Shown piece after piece: positions 17,562 through 26,570 of a stretch of 64,000 nucleotides of DNA. This DNA comes from Oscillospiraceae bacterium (lineage in GTDB: Bacteria; Bacillota; Clostridia; Oscillospirales; Acutalibacteraceae). The notes beneath the pieces are model-generated. The model was given only the letters and a program-made list of their open reading frames with translations. It searched no databases and was not told where the DNA came from. A program made the position numbers and the translations under genes. Where the stretch lies: assembly GCA_902790325.1 (NCBI GenBank), contig CADARP010000010.1, positions 16,535-80,534 on the forward strand, in the 5' to 3' direction. Position 1 is the stretch's first letter; each line of letters opens with the position of its first letter.

Positions 17562-18716
17562 GTGAATACATATCTTACGACCAAAGACGAAAAAAGCTGC
17601 TGCGGCTGCCTTTCGTGCGTTTATTCGTGTCCCACGGGCGCAATATCCGTTGAGAATCGATTTGACGCATTCGCCTTCCCGACTGTCGACGCCGCCAAGT
17701 GCGTCGGATGCGACAAATGCCGCAAGGTTTGCCCGAACGACTGTGCCGAAGCCGTCATATCTCCGATCCGGCGGACCTTCGCGCTCAAGCATAAGAGCGA
17801 CGAAACGCGGAAGAGAAGCTCTTCCGGCGGCGCTTTCACCGCGATCTCGGACTGCCTCATGGAGGACGGATACAAAGTTTACGGTGCCGTTTTTGACGGG
17901 ACGTATCGTCATGTCATGCATGTGGGTTCCGCCTCAAAAGATGACAGAGACAGAATGCGGATCTCGAAGTATGTCGAAAGCAGTCTCAAAGACGTATATC
18001 CCGCACTCAAAGCGGAGCTTGACGCAGGACAGCGCGTGTTCTTCACCGGCACGCCGTGTCAGGTCGCGGGATTAAAAGCCTTTTTGGGCAAGGAATACGA
18101 CAGCCTTTTCACAATGGATTTTGTCTGTCACGGCGTTTTCAGTCCGAAGCTCATGAGCGACTACATCGAACTTCTGTCAAACGGCAGCAAGATCGCGTAC
18201 TTTGCGTTCAGGGACAAAACAAACAGCACCTGGGAGGCCAGCGAAAAGCCGACGATCCAATGCGAAGACACGTCGAATCTGCGGTACCTGCCGTACTGTT
18301 ACCGACTGATCTCCAGGTCGTTCGGTCACAGACCGTCCTGCAGCGCGTGCAAATACGCACAAAGCAGCAGACCGTCGGACATCACGGTCGGCGATCTCTG
18401 GTCTGCCGGCTGGCTGTGTCCGGAACTGAAAGACGATCTCGGCGTATCCTTTCTTTCCGTGAACACGGACAAGGGACAGGCGCTGCTGGACCATCTGAAA
18501 GAGAGCTGTACGCTCCGGGAACTGGACAAAGAAAAAGCCGTTTCATCTGCAGAACACCTGAACCGGCCGTCCAGACCGTCCTATATCAACGATATGTTCT
18601 GGAAATACTACAAACGCCACTCTCCCCGAAAGACCATCGAGCTCTATGGCGGAGACAGTCTGAAAAGCAAGCTGATGCGAAAGCCTTTTGAGTACATCAA
18701 CGCAAAGCGGAGGTAA
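17562..18716 (+). CDS. FrhB-like iron-sulfur protein
   Basis: 384 residues. Two 4Fe-4S motifs lie at the N-terminus (CCGCLSCVYSCP and CVGCDKCRKVCP). An FrhB-type N-terminal and C-terminal domain follow, with SSGGAFTAIS, FTGTPCQVAGL and VCHGVFSP. FrhB is the F420/flavin-binding subunit of a hydrogenase, but homologues beside pyruvyl transferases in Firmicutes and Bacteroidetes act on other, mostly undefined, redox reactions in polysaccharide synthesis. The GTG at 17562, nine bases after AAGGAG, is the likely start; the TTG at 17553 touches the SD. Confidence 0.88.
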   Translation: MNTYLTTKDEKSCCGCLSCVYSCPTGAISVENRFDAFAFPTVDAAKCVGCDKCRKVCPNDCAEAVISPIRRTFALKHKSDETRKRSSSGGAFTAISDCLMEDGYKVYGAVFDGTYRHVMHVGSASKDDRDRMRISKYVESSLKDVYPALKAELDAGQRVFFTGTPCQVAGLKAFLGKEYDSLFTMDFVCHGVFSPKLMSDYIELLSNGSKIAYFAFRDKTNSTWEASEKPTIQCEDTSNLRYLPYCYRLISRSFGHRPSCSACKYAQSSRPSDITVGDLWSAGWLCPELKDDLGVSFLSVNTDKGQALLDHLKESCTLRELDKEKAVSSAEHLNRPSRPSYINDMFWKYYKRHSPRKTIELYGGDSLKSKLMRKPFEYINAKRR

Positions 18717-18729
18717 TCCCTGCAAAACG

Positions 18730-18766
18730 GCAGACGGACGCGCGGGAAAGCGGCCGTCTGTTTCTG
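18730..18766 (+). terminator. Probable intrinsic terminator
   Basis: Arms cagacgg (18731-18737) and ccgtctg (18754-18760) are followed by TTTCTGC. It separates the FrhB-like gene from the Y-family polymerase gene. Confidence 0.6.
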
Positions 18767-18808
18767 CAATCAACATATGCGAAAAGCCGGATGAAAGGAG
18801 AGCCGAAG

Positions 18809-20314
18809 ATGACCGGGAACCGATCGTATATCGCCATCGATCTCAAATCGTTCTATGCCTCGGTGGAGTGCGTAGAACGCGGACTCGATCCGCTGACGAC
18901 CAATCTTGTCGTTGCGGACGAAAGCCGCACCGAGAAGACGATCTGTCTGGCCGTCTCCCCTTCTCTGAAAGCGCACGGGGTCTCCGGCCGCGCACGGCTG
19001 TTTGAGGTCATCCAGCGCGTGCAGGAGGTCAACCGGGCGCGAAAGCAGCGCGCGCCGCACCGCATGTTCACCGGCAAATCCTACCGCGCGAACGAGCTTC
19101 TTCTTGATCCTGCTCTGGAGCTGGACTACATTGTCGCCGTACCGCGCATGAGCCTGTATGTCAGGTACAGCAGCCGGATCTATTCGATTTATCTGCAATA
19201 TATCGCGCCGGAGGATATACACATTTATTCGATCGACGAGGTTTTTCTCGACGTGACGCATTATCTGGATACATACCGCTGTACGCCGCGCGAGCTGGCG
19301 GAGCGCATGATCCGCGACGTTCTGGAACAAACCGGCATCACCGCAACAGCCGGGATCGGCACGAATCTGTATCTGTGCAAGATCGCAATGGACATCGTCG
19401 CTAAGCACGTGCAGCCGGACAAAAACGGCGTGCGCATTGCGGAACTGGACGAACGCGAATACCGGCAAAAACTCTGGTCGCATACGCCGATCACCGATTT
19501 TTGGCGCATCGGTCACGGATATGCCAAAAAGCTGGCGGAATACGGCATGCATACTATGGGAGACGTGGCGCGCTGTTCCGTCGGAAAACCGGACGATTTC
19601 TATAACGAAGACCTGCTGTATAAGCTGTTTGGTATCAATGCCGAACTGCTGATCGACCATGCGTGGGGATGGGAACCGTGCACGATCGCCGATATCAAAG
19701 CGTACCGTCCCGAACACAACAGCATCAGCTCCGGTCAGGTTTTGCACCGACCGTACAATGCGGATGAGGCGGCTCTGATTGTGCGCGAAATGGCAGATCA
19801 GATGGCAATGGATCTGTGCGGGCGCGGACTGGTCACGGAACAAATGACGCTGACGATCGGCTATGACGCACTCGGCGCGGCACAGTCCGACAATGTAAAA
19901 ACGGACTATTACGGGCGCAAGATCCCAAAGCACGCACACGGTACGGCACACCTGCCGCAGCAAACCTGCGCCGCATCCCTGATCACGCAGGCAATGGACG
20001 AACTGTATGCAAAGATCATCAACCCCAACCTTCCTGTACGGCGCATCACGCTGACTGCGGAACGCATTACGGACGAACTGACCGCAAGACAAACGCCGCA
20101 GTATGAGCAGCTCGATCTGTTCACGGACTATGAAGCAAAGGACCGGGAACGGGAGGAGACGCGTCTGGCGCTGCAAAAGGAAACCGAAAAACAAAAAGCT
20201 ATGGTCGCGATCCGAAAAAAATACGGCAACAACGCCATCCTCAAAGGCATGAACTTCAAGGAGTCCGCAACCATGATCGACCGCAACGAACAGATCGGCG
20301 GCCACAAAGCATGA
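18809..20314 (+). CDS. Y-family DNA polymerase, UmuC/UvrX-like
   Basis: 501 residues. The N-terminus has YIAIDLKSFYASVECVERG with the first catalytic aspartate. IYSIDEVFLDVTHYL carries the acidic catalytic pair near 150. The palm is followed by helix-hairpin-helix, little-finger (IMS_C-like) segments and a charged C-terminal tail. It performs error-prone translesion synthesis. The ATG at 18809 is about ten bases after AAGGAG; the ATG at 18791 precedes that SD. The next gene is YolD-like, as in the UvrX-YolD pairs of Bacillus phages and plasmids. No clear LexA box was seen upstream. Confidence 0.92.
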   Translation: MTGNRSYIAIDLKSFYASVECVERGLDPLTTNLVVADESRTEKTICLAVSPSLKAHGVSGRARLFEVIQRVQEVNRARKQRAPHRMFTGKSYRANELLLDPALELDYIVAVPRMSLYVRYSSRIYSIYLQYIAPEDIHIYSIDEVFLDVTHYLDTYRCTPRELAERMIRDVLEQTGITATAGIGTNLYLCKIAMDIVAKHVQPDKNGVRIAELDEREYRQKLWSHTPITDFWRIGHGYAKKLAEYGMHTMGDVARCSVGKPDDFYNEDLLYKLFGINAELLIDHAWGWEPCTIADIKAYRPEHNSISSGQVLHRPYNADEAALIVREMADQMAMDLCGRGLVTEQMTLTIGYDALGAAQSDNVKTDYYGRKIPKHAHGTAHLPQQTCAASLITQAMDELYAKIINPNLPVRRITLTAERITDELTARQTPQYEQLDLFTDYEAKDREREETRLALQKETEKQKAMVAIRKKYGNNAILKGMNFKESATMIDRNEQIGGHKA

Positions 20315-20325
20315 GGAGAACCGAC

Positions 20326-20766
20326 ATGGAACAGGATCACCGCTATGACGATCTGCTGGACTTGCCGCATCCCGTCTCGCAGAAACACCCGCATATGTCC
20401 GCGCACGAACGTGCGGCGCAATTCTCCCCTTTTGCCGCGCTGACCGGCCACAGCGCCGCCATGGAAGAGACTGCGCGTCTGACAGATCAAAAGCTGGAGC
20501 CGAGCGAGATCCAGCTCGAAGAGCTGAACGCAAATCTCCTGTCTGTGCAGCAGCACATACGCGAAAAGCCCGCAGTACAGATCACATATTTCGTGCCGGA
20601 CGCGCGCAAATCCGGCGGCGAATACCTGACCGTTCACGGCCATGTGCGGCATATCGACGAGAGTGCGCAGATGTTGATCCTCTCGGACGAGACACGCATC
20701 CCGCTGTGCGATATTTTAGGATTAACGCTTGAAGATACAGAACGACAAAAAACCGCTGACGGATAA
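20326..20766 (+). CDS. YolD-like protein
   Basis: 146 residues. The segment ERAAQFSPFAALTGHSAAM is the core signature of YolD-like proteins, which accompany UmuC-type polymerases in Firmicutes and are thought to be UmuD-like partners. The remaining part is a small beta-rich region (GEYLTVHGHVRHID). The ATG at 20326 follows GAGGAGAA, 12 bases after the polymerase stop, so the two are co-expressed. It ends within a terminator (20752-20785). Confidence 0.88.
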   Translation: MEQDHRYDDLLDLPHPVSQKHPHMSAHERAAQFSPFAALTGHSAAMEETARLTDQKLEPSEIQLEELNANLLSVQQHIREKPAVQITYFVPDARKSGGEYLTVHGHVRHIDESAQMLILSDETRIPLCDILGLTLEDTERQKTADG

Positions 20767-20785
20767 CCCATCGGCGGTTTTTTGT
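20752..20785 (+). terminator. Intrinsic terminator after yolD-like gene
   Basis: AAACCGCTGACGG and its partner CCATCGGCGGTTTTTT form an imperfect stem followed by a T-run. It overlaps the end of the yolD-like gene. Confidence 0.75.
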
Positions 20786-20824
20786 CATTCATATTTGGGA
20801 GAATTGAATAATGCTCTGATTTGC

Positions 20825-20977
20825 TTACGCGAAAAGCTCTTCCTCAAACAGTTCAAAGCCGGTCATGTCGGCATAGAACGACATGCTGTCATCCACAAGC
20901 AGCATATCAAAATCCTCGCCCATGCGATCCAAAAATGCCGAAATCCTTTCCGCAAGCTTCTTCAATGTCTGTTTCAT
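20825..20977 (-). CDS. Small acidic protein of 50 residues, unknown
   Basis: Fifty residues: a basic amphipathic start (MKQTLKKLAERISAFLDRMG) followed by an acidic hydrophobic tail (FELFEEELFA). The case for a real gene is strong: AAGGAGG eight bases before the ATG, and a good promoter at 21011-21039. I do not recognise a family. It is convergent with the polymerase/YolD pair and upstream of no other gene, so it is monocistronic. Confidence 0.65.
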   Translation of the reverse strand: MKQTLKKLAERISAFLDRMGEDFDMLLVDDSMSFYADMTGFELFEEELFA

Positions 20978-21010
20978 TTTGTCTGCCTCCTTGTTGTTTT
21001 TTACAACCAA

Positions 21011-21039
21011 AGTATAGCAAAACAATTATTAAGAAACAA
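21011..21039 (-). promoter_or_regulatory. Promoter of the 50-residue gene
   Basis: On the minus strand TTGTTT (21034-21039), 17 bases, TATACT (21011-21016). AT-rich flanks support strong activity. Confidence 0.65.
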
Positions 21040-21105
21040 TCGGATAAACCCTTAAGATATGATTAAGAAATACGGTTCGCCGCATTCCTGCCGCGAACCG
21101 CTGAT

Positions 21106-22266
21106 TCAAGAAGCCTTCTGTTCTGCCATCCGCTGCATTTCGTGCAGCATTGTCTGCGCATAAATGCCGAATCCCTGCAGAGAATCCTGAATGAAAACAT
21201 GCGTCACCGCGCCGACGATCATTCCGTTCTGCAGGATCGGGCTGCCGCTCATCCCCTGCACGATCCCGCCTGTCTTTTCGATCAGATCCGGATCTGTCAC
21301 TTTGACGACCAGATTTTTCTGCATGGAATCCGGATTCCGGAACAGCTTGGTAATCTGCACGTCGTATTCCTGCGTACCCTCGTCGTCCACCTCCGCCAGA
21401 ATTGTCGCGGCGCCTTCCTGAACCTCATAGTACATGGCAATCGGCATCAAGTCGTTTTCGCGGGATCGCGTATACGTGCCGTATATGCCGCTTTCCGTGT
21501 TGTCCGTCAGTGTGCCGATACCGGAACCGGCAAACACGCCGCACAGCTCGCCCGGCTCTCCGCCGTGTCCCTTGAAGCTGCCCTGAATGTGCACATCGAC
21601 CGCTTCGCCGCCGTACAGCGGCATTCGTTTGCCTGTGTCAACGTCGCAGACCGCATGACCAAGTCCGGCAAACATGCCGTATTGCGCAACGGCAAACGTC
21701 AGCGTTCCGATGCCCGCCGAGCTGTCGCGTACCCAGATGCCCGCGCGATACTTTCCGTCCGACACGGACTGCACCGCAGTCAATTCTGTTTCAAACGTCA
21801 CACTCTCGCGCTGCACGCGCAAACGGAGCGGTTTTCCGCCGCTTTCAAGAAACAGCGCGGCGATCTGTCTGTTCGACCGAACGGAATGCCCGTCTACGGA
21901 CAGGATCATATCGCCTGTGCGCAGCCCTGCTTCCTGTGCGGGACTGACTGTGCCGCTTTCCGTATCGACCGCATCCGTGCGCACGACCATCACGCCCTCG
22001 GTATAGAGCTTGATGCCGAACGCGCTGCCGAGCGGTTCGGCATAGACACGCGCCGTCGGAAGCGCACGATTCTTCTTGACCGCTACACTTTTCAGGAAAC
22101 GAACGTCATCTTCCGTTTTGGAATAGAGCGCGGGCAGATACGCATCGTTCTCTGTAAGCACCTGTACCGTATCCGGAATCGTAAACTTGCCGTACAGCAC
22201 AGCCGAAAACGCCGCTACGCTGCACAGAAATAAAACAACCGTGAGTCTGCGAATCCTTTTTTTCAT
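21106..22266 (-). CDS. spoIVB: SpoIVB sporulation serine peptidase
   Basis: 386 residues with one N-terminal membrane segment, a PDZ domain (~95-170, GLRTGDMILSVDGHSV) and the S55 peptidase domain. That domain has GLGHAV (catalytic His) and GMSGSPILQNG (catalytic Ser). SpoIVB is secreted from the forespore and triggers SpoIVFB cleavage of pro-sigma-K. It is usually followed by spo0A; here it is convergent with nothing related. The start has GGGAGGTG upstream. No clear sigma-G/sigma-F promoter could be fixed by eye. Confidence 0.94.
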   Translation of the reverse strand: MKKRIRRLTVVLFLCSVAAFSAVLYGKFTIPDTVQVLTENDAYLPALYSKTEDDVRFLKSVAVKKNRALPTARVYAEPLGSAFGIKLYTEGVMVVRTDAVDTESGTVSPAQEAGLRTGDMILSVDGHSVRSNRQIAALFLESGGKPLRLRVQRESVTFETELTAVQSVSDGKYRAGIWVRDSSAGIGTLTFAVAQYGMFAGLGHAVCDVDTGKRMPLYGGEAVDVHIQGSFKGHGGEPGELCGVFAGSGIGTLTDNTESGIYGTYTRSRENDLMPIAMYYEVQEGAATILAEVDDEGTQEYDVQITKLFRNPDSMQKNLVVKVTDPDLIEKTGGIVQGMSGSPILQNGMIVGAVTHVFIQDSLQGFGIYAQTMLHEMQRMAEQKAS

Positions 22267-22453
22267 ACTTCACCTCCCTGATCATCTGAGCGCTCATACT
22301 CATTTTGACCCGGGAAATGCGGATTATTTGCGGTAAATCTTCTGTGCTGTCTCAAAAAATACAAATGCCGCTGTGTTTTGCAAAATCCAAAATGCGCCAA
22401 AATTGCCGTTCACGCATACTATGATAGCAAATACACAGCGGAGGTTTTCTTTT

Positions 22454-23203
22454 ATGTCAACCGTATTTCTTTCCCCGTCTTTGCAGGACTTCAATCCTTA
22501 TGTTACCGGTAACGGAAGCGAAGCCGACTTTATGAACCGGCTTGCGGACGAAATGACGCCGGGGCTGCTGCTGAACGGCGTCGGTCTTTCGCGCAGCGAC
22601 AGAAGCGGCGGTGTTGTCGATGCGATCGCAAAAAGCAACGCCTACGGCCCCGATCTGCACGTTTCTCTGCATTCCAACGCCTCACCGGACGGGATGGAAG
22701 GCAGGATGCAGGGACCGGAGATCTATTATTACAAGAACAGCGCGGAAGGTCTGCGCGCGGCGGAGCTGATTGCGGCGCAGCTCGGACAGGTCTATCCGTT
22801 CGGCGAAACCGTTTCGCTGATTCCGACCGATGACGAACTCGCAGAACTTGTGCGCACAAAAGCGCCCGCCGTCTTTATCGAGGTCGGGTACCACGATAAT
22901 CCGGCGGACGCCGCATGGATCGAATCAAGTTTGCCGTCGATTGCCGACGCGATCAACCGCGGGATCGCAGACTATCTCGAAATCCCGTATTCGGACACGG
23001 ACGGTGCACAGGTCGGCCGCGTGACGATCAGCTCCGGAACGCTGAATCTGCGCAGCGCGCCGAGCAGCAATTCCCGCGTGATCGGCTCTTTGCAGAACGG
23101 CGAGATCGTAGTGATTCTGCGCAGCGTTCCAAACTGGTATCAACTCCTGACCGATAACGGAACCGGCTACGCCGCAAGCCGCTATATCCGGCAAATCGGC
23201 TGA
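22454..23203 (+). CDS. N-acetylmuramoyl-L-alanine amidase with SH3b domain, no signal peptide
   Basis: 249 residues. The Amidase_3 domain has DLHVSLHSNA (zinc His) and VFIEVGYHDN (catalytic Glu). After residue ~185 an SH3b domain follows (GTLNLRSAPSSNSRVIG ... NWYQLL). It cleaves the amide between muramic acid and the stem peptide. The ATG at 22454 has CGGAGG upstream. There is no signal peptide, as in B. subtilis CwlC, which acts in mother-cell lysis. CATACTAT at 22415 resembles a sigma-E/K -10 box, but no convincing -35 is seen. Its location next to spoIVB supports a sporulation role. Confidence 0.9.
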   Translation: MSTVFLSPSLQDFNPYVTGNGSEADFMNRLADEMTPGLLLNGVGLSRSDRSGGVVDAIAKSNAYGPDLHVSLHSNASPDGMEGRMQGPEIYYYKNSAEGLRAAELIAAQLGQVYPFGETVSLIPTDDELAELVRTKAPAVFIEVGYHDNPADAAWIESSLPSIADAINRGIADYLEIPYSDTDGAQVGRVTISSGTLNLRSAPSSNSRVIGSLQNGEIVVILRSVPNWYQLLTDNGTGYAASRYIRQIG

Positions 23204-23207
23204 CGGT

Positions 23208-24218
23208 TCAGCTTCTGTTTTTCTTTCGTTTGTCCCGATAGTACTGCTTCATTGTCGGATCGACATGGATTCGAGCAAACTCATAGCACCGATTGGAAAA
23301 GAAGAAAGCCGAAAACAGCAGCCGCGTTTTGAGCGGAACGGTCGGGTTGCGCAGAAAAGCGGCAAACCACTTTCTTCCCAGACGGTTACAGTCACGGAAC
23401 GTCTGCTTTTTGTAGGGCGTGCCGATCGAATCGGATCGCGTGCGAAAGATGTTGATAAACAGCGTTTGCATCGCATGACCGGATAAGTACGGATCGTTTT
23501 TATCCCGAAGGAACCCGCAGAGTACGTCGAACGCCTCCACGCTGGAATAATACGCCGGAGAGAACGCGTCATGCGTCGCGGAGGATGCGCGTTCATAATA
23601 GAAGTACATCGGGATATCCAGCAGCCCGATGCGCGGATGAAGCGACAGTACCATCCCCAGATAGCACATATCCTCGTTGTGGCTCACGCCTTCCGGGAAC
23701 AGGTATGTGCAGGCAAACGCTTTTCGATACAGCTTGCAGCATGCGCTCTTGCCGATCTGGTTGGCGTCCAAACCGTCGCGCAGATGGTAGAATGTCGCGA
23801 AGTCCAGCGCTCTGCACGGCGGACAGGCAAGATCCGGCATGTCGATCTGCTGCGAATATACACGCTTGAGATCTGCGGCAATCAGATCATAGTCGCCGAT
23901 GCTCTGCATCGCAAATTCCAGGAACTGCTTATGCAGCAAATCGTCTCCGTCCACGAAGCAGACATACTCGCCCTTTACGAGCGATAAGCCTGCGTTGCGC
24001 GCAGCGGAAACGCCCCCGTTTTTTTGTTCCACATATCGGAAGCGCGGATCGTCGGCAGCAAAACGCCGAACAACTTCGCCGCTGCGGTCACTGCTGCCGT
24101 CATTGACACAGATCGCTTCCCAGTTCGTATACGTTTGATTCTGAATGCTCGAAAGACAAGGTGCTAAATAGGCCTCCAGATTATAGATCGGGATCACAAT
24201 ACTGATCAGAGAAGACAA
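23208..24218 (-). CDS. Family 2 glycosyltransferase
   Basis: 336 residues with the GT-A start ISIVIPIYNLEAYL, the VNDGSSDRSGE loop and the acidic FVDGDDLL site near 92. A long C-terminal region with SHNEDMCYLG follows, typical of GT2 enzymes building surface polysaccharides. No membrane segment. The frame opens with TTG at 24218, about ten bases after AAAGG; no better in-frame ATG fits the family start. The sugar and acceptor are unknown. Confidence 0.88.
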   Translation of the reverse strand: MSSLISIVIPIYNLEAYLAPCLSSIQNQTYTNWEAICVNDGSSDRSGEVVRRFAADDPRFRYVEQKNGGVSAARNAGLSLVKGEYVCFVDGDDLLHKQFLEFAMQSIGDYDLIAADLKRVYSQQIDMPDLACPPCRALDFATFYHLRDGLDANQIGKSACCKLYRKAFACTYLFPEGVSHNEDMCYLGMVLSLHPRIGLLDIPMYFYYERASSATHDAFSPAYYSSVEAFDVLCGFLRDKNDPYLSGHAMQTLFINIFRTRSDSIGTPYKKQTFRDCNRLGRKWFAAFLRNPTVPLKTRLLFSAFFFSNRCYEFARIHVDPTMKQYYRDKRKKNRS

Positions 24219-24283
24219 TGCACATCAACCTTTCAGGAAAAAATGAACAACACCGGATCGAAAACGCGAACGCACGGGGATAA

Positions 24284-25198
24284 TCACTCCGCCGTCAGAA
24301 CAGACTGGAAATACCGCCCCACACCGGCAATATACGAAAGCATCACCGGTTTGAGTTCCGGCGGCAGATACACCAGCGCATGATACGTCTCAAACGACAG
24401 AACGCCGTCGAATCCGATCTCGCGCAGACCGGCAAGAAATCCCTCCCAGTCCGTCACATACTGCTGTCCGCGCGTGTACGCAAACGGCTGCATATGCAGA
24501 TCGCTGCGTCCGTCGTTATCATGAATGTGCAGCGTTTTGAGACGCTTTCCGAGCTGGCGGAGACTGCGAAGATGATTCCGCCCGAGCAGGGTGGCGTGAC
24601 CGACGTCATAGCAGAAGCCGAAACGTTCCTCCCCCGCGATCGCATTGAGCGCGTCGATGTATGCCGCGGACTCACGAAAATCAGAGCAGACCGCATCCTC
24701 GATGTGCCCGTATTTGCCGCGGAACATATTCTCCAGACAAATGCAAACATCATATTGTTTTGCGGCAGGGATGAGGGACGAATAAAACGCGATATTCTTC
24801 TCCCACTCTTCCTCCTGCGTCCCGGACCATGCGATCGGGTGCACGATCAGGTACGGGCAATCGATCGCTTTGCAGACCGCCATACACTTGCAAATCGCGT
24901 CATACAGCACACGGTTTGCTTCGTCGTTTCCCGGAACATAAACAGGAAACGGCGCGTGCATCTGCCCGAACCGCAGCCCGAGTGCGTCCGCAGTCTCTTT
25001 GAACGGTGCATAATGCGCAACGACTGCCTCTGTGTCCCGGCCGAAAAACGGATTCTCTCCGGTCTTCGCCATATTCCGCACGTCGAGCTGCTCGTCGATA
25101 TTCAGATCCACGCTGTCAAACCCGGCATCGCGGATCATTTTAAGTCCGGTTTCATAGTCATCCGAAAAAACATATCCGGATTGTACACCTATTTGCAT
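24284..25198 (-). CDS. Sugar phosphate isomerase/epimerase, TIM barrel
   Basis: 304 residues of the xylose-isomerase-like TIM-barrel family (AP_endonuc_2). It shows the GVQSGYVFSDDY start and the metal-binding sites CLENMF, CYDVGHA and LHIHDNDG (Glu, Asp/His, His). Members isomerise or epimerise sugars, inositols or related compounds. The ATG at 25198 follows GGAGGGC by about eight bases; the longer reading overlaps the tuf terminator. It is downstream of tuf but separated by that terminator. The substrate cannot be told. Confidence 0.87.
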   Translation of the reverse strand: MQIGVQSGYVFSDDYETGLKMIRDAGFDSVDLNIDEQLDVRNMAKTGENPFFGRDTEAVVAHYAPFKETADALGLRFGQMHAPFPVYVPGNDEANRVLYDAICKCMAVCKAIDCPYLIVHPIAWSGTQEEEWEKNIAFYSSLIPAAKQYDVCICLENMFRGKYGHIEDAVCSDFRESAAYIDALNAIAGEERFGFCYDVGHATLLGRNHLRSLRQLGKRLKTLHIHDNDGRSDLHMQPFAYTRGQQYVTDWEGFLAGLREIGFDGVLSFETYHALVYLPPELKPVMLSYIAGVGRYFQSVLTAE

Positions 25199-25215
25199 AG
25201 TAATGCCCTCCATAC

Positions 25216-25251
25216 AGAAAAAGTCCTGCCGTGCCAAACACACGACAGGAC
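25216..25251 (-). terminator. Intrinsic terminator of the rpoBC-str operon
   Basis: On the minus strand GTCCTG-T-CGTG and CACG-G-CAGGAC form a stem with a short bulge, followed by TTTTTC. It lies immediately after the tuf stop. Confidence 0.9.
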
Positions 25252-25265
25252 ATCTTCATCGGAAA

Positions 25266-26468
25266 TTATTCGTTGATCGCGATAACAACGCCGGAACCGA
25301 CCGTTCTGCCGCCTTCACGGATAGCGAAGCGCAGACCGACTTCGATGGCGATGGGGGTGATCAGCTCAACGTCCATTTCGACGTTGTCGCCGGGCATGCA
25401 CATCTCAGTGCCTTCGGGAAGGGAGATGACGCCGGTAACGTCAGTCGTTCTGAAATAGAACTGCGGACGATAGTTGTTGAAGAACGGAGTATGACGGCCG
25501 CCTTCTTCCTTGGTCAGGACGTAAACCTGGCCGCGGAACTTGGTGTGCGGATGGATGGAGTTGGGCTTGCAAAGAACCTGACCGCGCTCGATCTCGGTTC
25601 TCTGAACGCCGCGAAGCAGACAGCCGATGTTGTCGCCGGCCTCGGCATAGTCGAGGATCTTGCGGAACATTTCGATACCGGTGCAGACGGTCTTTCTCTT
25701 CTCTTCGCTCAGGCCGACGATTTCGACTTCTTCGCCGGTCTTCAGCTGGCCGCGCTCCACTCTGCCGGTGGCGACGGTACCACGACCGGTGATCGTGAAC
25801 ACGTCTTCGACGGGCATCAGGAAGGGAAGGTCAGACTTACGGTCGGGCGTGGGGATGTAGCTGTCGACTGCATCCATCAGCTCCCAGATGCAAGCAATCT
25901 CAGGAGCGTTGACGTCGTTGCCGTTGTATTCAAGAGCCTTCAGAGCAGAACCCTTGATGATGGGCGTATCGTCGCCCGGGAACTCGTACTCGTCGAGCGT
26001 CTCACGGATTTCCATTTCGACAAGCTCAAGGAGCTCTTCGTCGTCGACCTGGTCAACCTTGTTCATGAAAACGATGATGTAGGGCACGCCCACCTGACGG
26101 GCAAGCAGAAGGTGCTCTTTGGTCTGCGCCATCGGGCCGTCGGTCGCGGCGATAACAAGGATCGCGCCGTCCATCTGTGCAGCGCCGGTGATCATGTTCT
26201 TGATATAGTCGGCGTGGCCGGGGCAGTCCACGTGCGCATAGTGACGCTTCTCGGTCTCGTACTCGACGTGTGCGGTGTTGATGGTGATACCACGCTCTCT
26301 CTCTTCGGGAGCCTTATCGATGTTGGCATAGTCAACGAATGCAGCGCCGCCCTTCATGGCGAGAGTCTTGGTGATCGCAGCGGTAAGAGTGGTCTTACCA
26401 TGGTCGACGTGACCGATCGTGCCGATGTTTACGTGGGGCTTGGATCTGTTAAATTTTTCTTTTGCCAT
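25266..26468 (-). CDS. tuf: Elongation factor Tu
   Basis: 400 residues, the normal EF-Tu length. GTP-binding motifs are GHVDHGKT (~19-26), DCPGH (~80) and NKVD (~135); domain 2/3 ends [10 protein letters not shown]. It carries aminoacyl-tRNA to the ribosome. I chose the ATG at 26468, with AAGGAGG upstream and the family start [12 protein letters not shown], over the longer frame. It is the last gene of the str block and also has its own promoter at 26524-26552. Confidence 0.99.
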   Translation of the reverse strand: MAKEKFNRSKPHVNIGTIGHVDHGKTTLTAAITKTLAMKGGAAFVDYANIDKAPEERERGITINTAHVEYETEKRHYAHVDCPGHADYIKNMITGAAQMDGAILVIAATDGPMAQTKEHLLLARQVGVPYIIVFMNKVDQVDDEELLELVEMEIRETLDEYEFPGDDTPIIKGSALKALEYNGNDVNAPEIACIWELMDAVDSYIPTPDRKSDLPFLMPVEDVFTITGRGTVATGRVERGQLKTGEEVEIVGLSEEKRKTVCTGIEMFRKILDYAEAGDNIGCLLRGVQRTEIERGQVLCKPNSIHPHTKFRGQVYVLTKEEGGRHTPFFNNYRPQFYFRTTDVTGVISLPEGTEMCMPGDNVEMDVELITPIAIEVGLRFAIREGGRTVGSGVVIAINE

Positions 26469-26523
26469 TAGATTTTTCCTCCTTTGTGATAGCAAGTGGC
26501 TTCCATGCACATCGCATGGGATT

Positions 26524-26552
26524 ATTGTATCAAATTTTTATTGAAAAAGCAA
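26524..26552 (-). promoter_or_regulatory. Internal promoter upstream of tuf
   Basis: On the minus strand TTGCTT (26547-26552), 17 bases, TACAAT (26524-26529), in the fusA-tuf gap. It would give tuf extra transcription, as is usual for EF-Tu. Confidence 0.65.
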
Positions 26553-26570
26553 GTCTTTTTTATGAAGTAA

